Origin: an uncultured Campylobacter sp.
GTDB taxonomy: Bacteria; Campylobacterota; Campylobacteria; Campylobacterales; Campylobacteraceae
Direction: 5' to 3'
NCBI GenBank assembly: GCA_945873855.1
Contig: CAMCEN010000006.1
Coordinates: forward strand, 37,371 to 101,370
DNA length: 64,000 nt
The translations under genes were made by a program, and so were the position numbers. Position 1 is the stretch's first letter; each line of letters begins with the position of its first letter. Below the pieces are notes generated by a model. The model saw nothing but the letters and a program-made list of their open reading frames with translations, had not been told where the DNA came from and searched no databases. Below, piece by piece: positions 61,304 through 64,000 of the stretch.

Positions 61304-61378
61304 TGGAGGCGACACCCAGATTCGAACTGGGGATCAAGGATTTGCAATCCCATGCCTTAGCCGCTTGGCTATGTCGCC
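61304..61378 (-). tRNA. tRNA-Cys(GCA)
   Basis: 75 bases including an encoded CCA. Acceptor arms GGCGACA and TGTCGCC, anticodon GCA in ATTGCAAAT, T-loop TTCGAATC. The 3' end lies 12 bases before the lipoprotein start (61292 on this strand), so both may be on one transcript. Confidence 0.95.
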
Positions 61379-61433
61379 AAAAACTGAGCTGTGATTTTAG
61401 CAAACAAAAGCTTAACTTTGCTTGAAATTTTGC

Positions 61434-61439
61434 TATAAT
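61434..61439 (+). promoter_or_regulatory. Probable -10 box for galE
   Basis: TATAAT in TTTTGCTATAATTGCC, 25 bases upstream of the ATG at 61464; diverges from the tRNA-Cys gene. Confidence 0.55.
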
Positions 61440-61463
61440 TGCCAAAAATTTCAAGGGGCAAAA

Positions 61464-62477
61464 ATGAAAATCTTACTAACCGGAGCTGCTGGCTACATCG
61501 GCTCTCATGTGCTAAAACAGCTTTTAGAGACTGGCGAGCACGAAATCTGCGTGCTTGACAACCTATATAGTGGCAAGCTAGAAGCTTTGCAGTGCTTAGA
61601 AAAAATCGCTAAGTTTGATTTCATCAAACTAGATATCGCAAACACCGCTGAGCTTGAAAAACTAATGGTTGCAAGGCGCTTTGATGCTGTTATTCACTTC
61701 GCTGCTTTTATCGAGGTGGCTGAGAGCGTCGCAAAGCCGCTAAAATACTACCTAAACAACACCGCAAACACCGCAAATCTCGTAAAAATCGCTAGTGAAA
61801 GCGGAGTAAAATACTTCATTTTTAGCTCCACAGCTGCCACCTACGGCGAGCCAGAGGGCGGCGTAGTAAGCGAAGAAAGCCCGCAAATACCGATAAATCC
61901 ATACGGCGCAAGCAAGCTAATGAGCGAGCGCATCATCAAAGATGCCTGCGCTGCTAGCAAGGCAAAAGCTGGTGCAAACGGCATGAAATACGGAATTTTG
62001 CGCTATTTTAATGTAGCAGGCGCAGACGGGCAGATCGGTCAAAACTACCCGAACGCCACGCATTTAATCAAAGTTGTCTGCGAGTGTATCTGCGGCGCTA
62101 GAGATAGCGTTAGTGTCTTTGGCAGCGACTATGAGAGCAGGGATGGGACCTGCGAGCGTGATTATATCCATGTTTGCGACCTTGCTAGTGCGCATTTGGC
62201 GGTTTTAGAGTATCTTGGCAGGCACGAGAGCGATGTCTTTAATGTCGGCTACGGCAATGGATTTAGCGTACGCGAGGTGATAGAATGCGCCAAAAAAGTA
62301 AGCGGCGTGGATTTCAAAGTGCTAGATGCCCCGCGCCGCGCAGGCGATCCAGCCGTGCTAATCTCAAATGCTAGCAAAATCCGCAAGCTTACAAGCTGGC
62401 AGCCACGCTACCAGAGCCTTGAGCTAATAATCTCAAGCGCACTTGCTTGGGAGAAAAAGTGCCGCAATCTAAGCTAG
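61464..62477 (+). CDS. galE: UDP-glucose 4-epimerase
   Basis: 337 residues from the ATG 61464 (MKILLTGAAGYIGSH), which follows AAGGGGC; an in-frame ATG at 61422 would add 14 residues over the promoter. NAD-binding TGAAGYIGSHVLKQLL (about 6-21), catalytic Ser/Tyr/Lys in STAATYGEP (about 118-126) and NPYGASKLMSE (about 144-154), and RDGTCERDYIHVCDLASAH. Interconverts UDP-glucose/UDP-galactose and probably the N-acetyl forms, for lipo-oligosaccharide and glycan synthesis. Confidence 0.93.
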   Translation: MKILLTGAAGYIGSHVLKQLLETGEHEICVLDNLYSGKLEALQCLEKIAKFDFIKLDIANTAELEKLMVARRFDAVIHFAAFIEVAESVAKPLKYYLNNTANTANLVKIASESGVKYFIFSSTAATYGEPEGGVVSEESPQIPINPYGASKLMSERIIKDACAASKAKAGANGMKYGILRYFNVAGADGQIGQNYPNATHLIKVVCECICGARDSVSVFGSDYESRDGTCERDYIHVCDLASAHLAVLEYLGRHESDVFNVGYGNGFSVREVIECAKKVSGVDFKVLDAPRRAGDPAVLISNASKIRKLTSWQPRYQSLELIISSALAWEKKCRNLS

Positions 62478-62559
62478 CGTTTTTTTTGCTTCGCATCCGC
62501 TTTTTGCGTTGCATCCGTGTTTTTCGTTTGCTTTTTTTACTTCGCATCCGCTGGTTGCT

Positions 62560-62960
62560 AAGTTTTTTGGGGGTTAGGGGGTATTTTTTTTCTTTGGGAA
62601 TTCTAAAATTCCGTCATTGCGAGCGAAGCGAAGCAATCTCTAGGAATTCTAGAATTCTCGTTATTGCGAGGCTTTGAAAAAAGAGGGAGCAATCTCATTT
62701 ATTAAGCCTTATTAAGCCTTGAACGAGATTGCTTCGGTCGCTTTGCTCCCTCGCAATGACGAAATTTTAGATGGAATTTTGAACGAGATTGCTTCGCTTC
62801 GCTCGCAATGACGGCGATTTTAGAATTCTCTGAGATAAGATCCCCCAGTCAAGCTGGGGGATGACATAGTACGCCTTGTTTAGCTATGGAATTCTAGAAT
62901 TACAAAAAATACCCCCTAACCCCCAAAAAAACCTAGGAATTCTAGAATTCTAAACTTGCA
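62560..62960. repeat. Mixed R4/R2/R3/R1 repeat region before the FkbM gene
   Basis: R4 at 62562-62590, R1, an R2 half (62613-62640), R1, a full R2 (62660-62760, with a 9-base repeat ATTAAGCCT in the loop), a short R2 half (62785-62812), R3 (62837-62865), R1, R4 in reverse (62903-62932) and R1 to 62955. Just after galE (62478-62560) lie three TTCGCATCCG/TTGCATCCG motifs. The galE-FkbM gap has no gene. Confidence 0.88.
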
Positions 62961-62985
62961 GTAATATTAAAGCTTTAAATTTTAC

Positions 62986-63918
62986 CTATTTTTGAAGTAG
63001 TTTTATGAGTTCATTGATTTTACCATCAAAGCTTTGCGTGCCGATTGTGCCACCTAGAAGCCTGACCAAAGCCTCTAGCGTGATTTTTTTGAACTCTGCT
63101 AATTCATTAAATGTCCTAGCTGTTGTGTTTTCTATAAAAGTACCTTGCGGCGTGCAGCTGCTGTGTAGCCGCAAAATAGCAGAGTCTCTGGCAAATTTTT
63201 GGGCTAATTGGCGCTCATTAATGCTATCCAAATGTTTAAAAAGATGTGTTGGAGCCCCCATGTCCCACATAAAAAAGTGTATATAGCCAAGAGCTTCTAA
63301 AATATCAGCATTTGTGTTAAAGTTTTTTATAAGCTGGCTTTCTATGTAAATTAGTGGTTTGTTTTTTGAAATAAGTTCTTTTGCGCCTCTAAGAGCTGGT
63401 GCTTCCATGCCCTCTATATCCATTTTAAGCAGACAAATTTCTTCATTTATACCCAAATCATCTATGCGCCTACATTTTATCTCTGGACCTTGCCCCTTTG
63501 TCTCTAAATGCATACCGCCAAAATTCTCTGGCATTTCTTCTTTGAAATATAATATTTCATCTTTATCGCTTGCGCCGCATTCAATTATTTTTATTTTATC
63601 TTCAAAGCCATTTATTTCTACGCTTTTTTTGGCTATGGCACTCATTTTTGGGTTTGCCTCTATGCCTATTACCTTATATCCAAGCGCAGCAAAAAATAAA
63701 GCGTGATTGCCTATATTCATGCCAACATCTAGTATAGTTTTATTTTTTTTAGGATTGATATGGCAAAGCTCATTAGCCATTGTTAGTAGCATTTCGTATT
63801 CGTAAGGCTGTTTTGTATGATCAACGATGCGTTCTATTAGGTTAGTTTTGCGATTTGGCGCATACATTTTGTAGTTTATGCCAAGCTCTTTTAGCTCTAT
63901 ATTTATGATATCATTCAT
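62986..63918 (-). CDS. FkbM-family methyltransferase
   Basis: 310 residues. SAM-binding TILDVGMNIGNHALFFAALGYKVIGIEANP (about 63-92), followed by KSVEINGFEDKIKIIECGASD and LLKMDIEGMEAPALRGAKELI (about 161-181), is the FkbM/Methyltransf_21 fold. Probably methylates a surface glycan; donor acceptor not known. The C-terminal part (about 200-310) is not typical for the family and may bind an acceptor. Complete; ATG at 63918 after AAAAAGGCAA. A poly-G tract lies 34 bases upstream. Confidence 0.82.
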   Translation of the reverse strand: MNDIINIELKELGINYKMYAPNRKTNLIERIVDHTKQPYEYEMLLTMANELCHINPKKNKTILDVGMNIGNHALFFAALGYKVIGIEANPKMSAIAKKSVEINGFEDKIKIIECGASDKDEILYFKEEMPENFGGMHLETKGQGPEIKCRRIDDLGINEEICLLKMDIEGMEAPALRGAKELISKNKPLIYIESQLIKNFNTNADILEALGYIHFFMWDMGAPTHLFKHLDSINERQLAQKFARDSAILRLHSSCTPQGTFIENTTARTFNELAEFKKITLEALVRLLGGTIGTQSFDGKINELIKLLQK

Positions 63919-63950
63919 TTTTTGCCTTTTTGGTAAATTTAAGGTTTATT

Positions 63951-64000
<50 letters not shown>

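Noticed and set aside
61137..61454. 105-residue frame including the entericidin-like protein
   Set aside because: The upstream half is the complement of tRNA-Cys and the galE promoter; the lipoprotein signal starts at the GTG at 61292 with its own ribosome-binding site.
62447..62677. 76-residue frame overlapping the galE end
   Set aside because: Runs through the TTCGCATCCG motif, R4 and R2 repeats; no start signal and no recognisable product.

Overview
The window is a chromosomal stretch of an AT-rich Campylobacterota organism, most likely a Campylobacter-type species. Support comes from gene order: fmt-birA-parA-parB-atpF'FHAGDC-tolQRAB; rpmE-rsmI-rlmB...hom-yraN-trxA-trxB; fabH-plsX-rpmF-DUF177-ndk; rplU-rpmA-obgE; gltX-yggT-slt; DUF2325-fldA. 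Further support is the ATP synthase cluster that lacks the a and c subunits, a sigma-54 type flagellar hook promoter, and the UPF0323 lipoprotein. I cannot name the species from sequence alone. Almost all genes are ordinary core genes; there is no transposase, prophage, CRISPR array or rRNA operon.

Layout. 1-13.9 kb: end of motA, motB, proB, fmt, birA, parA/parB, F1Fo ATP synthase, tolQRAB. 14-22 kb: rpmE, rsmI, rlmB, a RodZ-like protein, a periplasmic protein, aminotransferase, hom, yraN, trxA, trxB. 22-32 kb: UPF0323 lipoprotein, uppP, flgE, nrdA, dusB, recO, separated by unusually long non-coding gaps. 33-36 kb: iron genes feoB, ferritin, feoA. 36-50 kb: tyrA, bamA, bioB, the fatty acid/ribosomal block, rplU-rpmA-obgE, a sugar oxidoreductase/aminotransferase pair, cytochrome c peroxidase, nhaA. 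50-64 kb: rpsT, prfA, a cysteine-desulfurase-like gene, thiE, gltX-yggT-slt, fldA, luxS, tRNA-Ser, an entericidin-like lipoprotein, tRNA-Cys, galE, an FkbM-type methyltransferase. The window ends in a run of 48 G.

The unusual content is between the genes. (1) A palindrome with core GGAATTCTAGAATTCC (R1) occurs singly, in pairs and in arrays in most intergenic gaps, and also inside genes in the two reading frames it leaves open. Each full copy carries two GAATTC sites, which fit RAATTY, the methylation motif known to license DNA uptake in Campylobacter jejuni. (2) Large hairpin elements of about 195 bp (copies A, B, C), 151 bp (two copies, E1 and E2) and 90-95 bp (two copies, R5) keep their ends and/or apical loop constant, while the long stem between them is replaced by an unrelated but still self-complementary sequence. 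(3) Shorter dispersed families sit in the same gaps: R2 (GTCATTGCGAG...), R3 (GTCATCC...GGATCTC) and R4 (GGGGGTTAGGGGGTA). The covarying-stem hairpins and the RAATTY palindromes are the best candidates here for an undescribed system.
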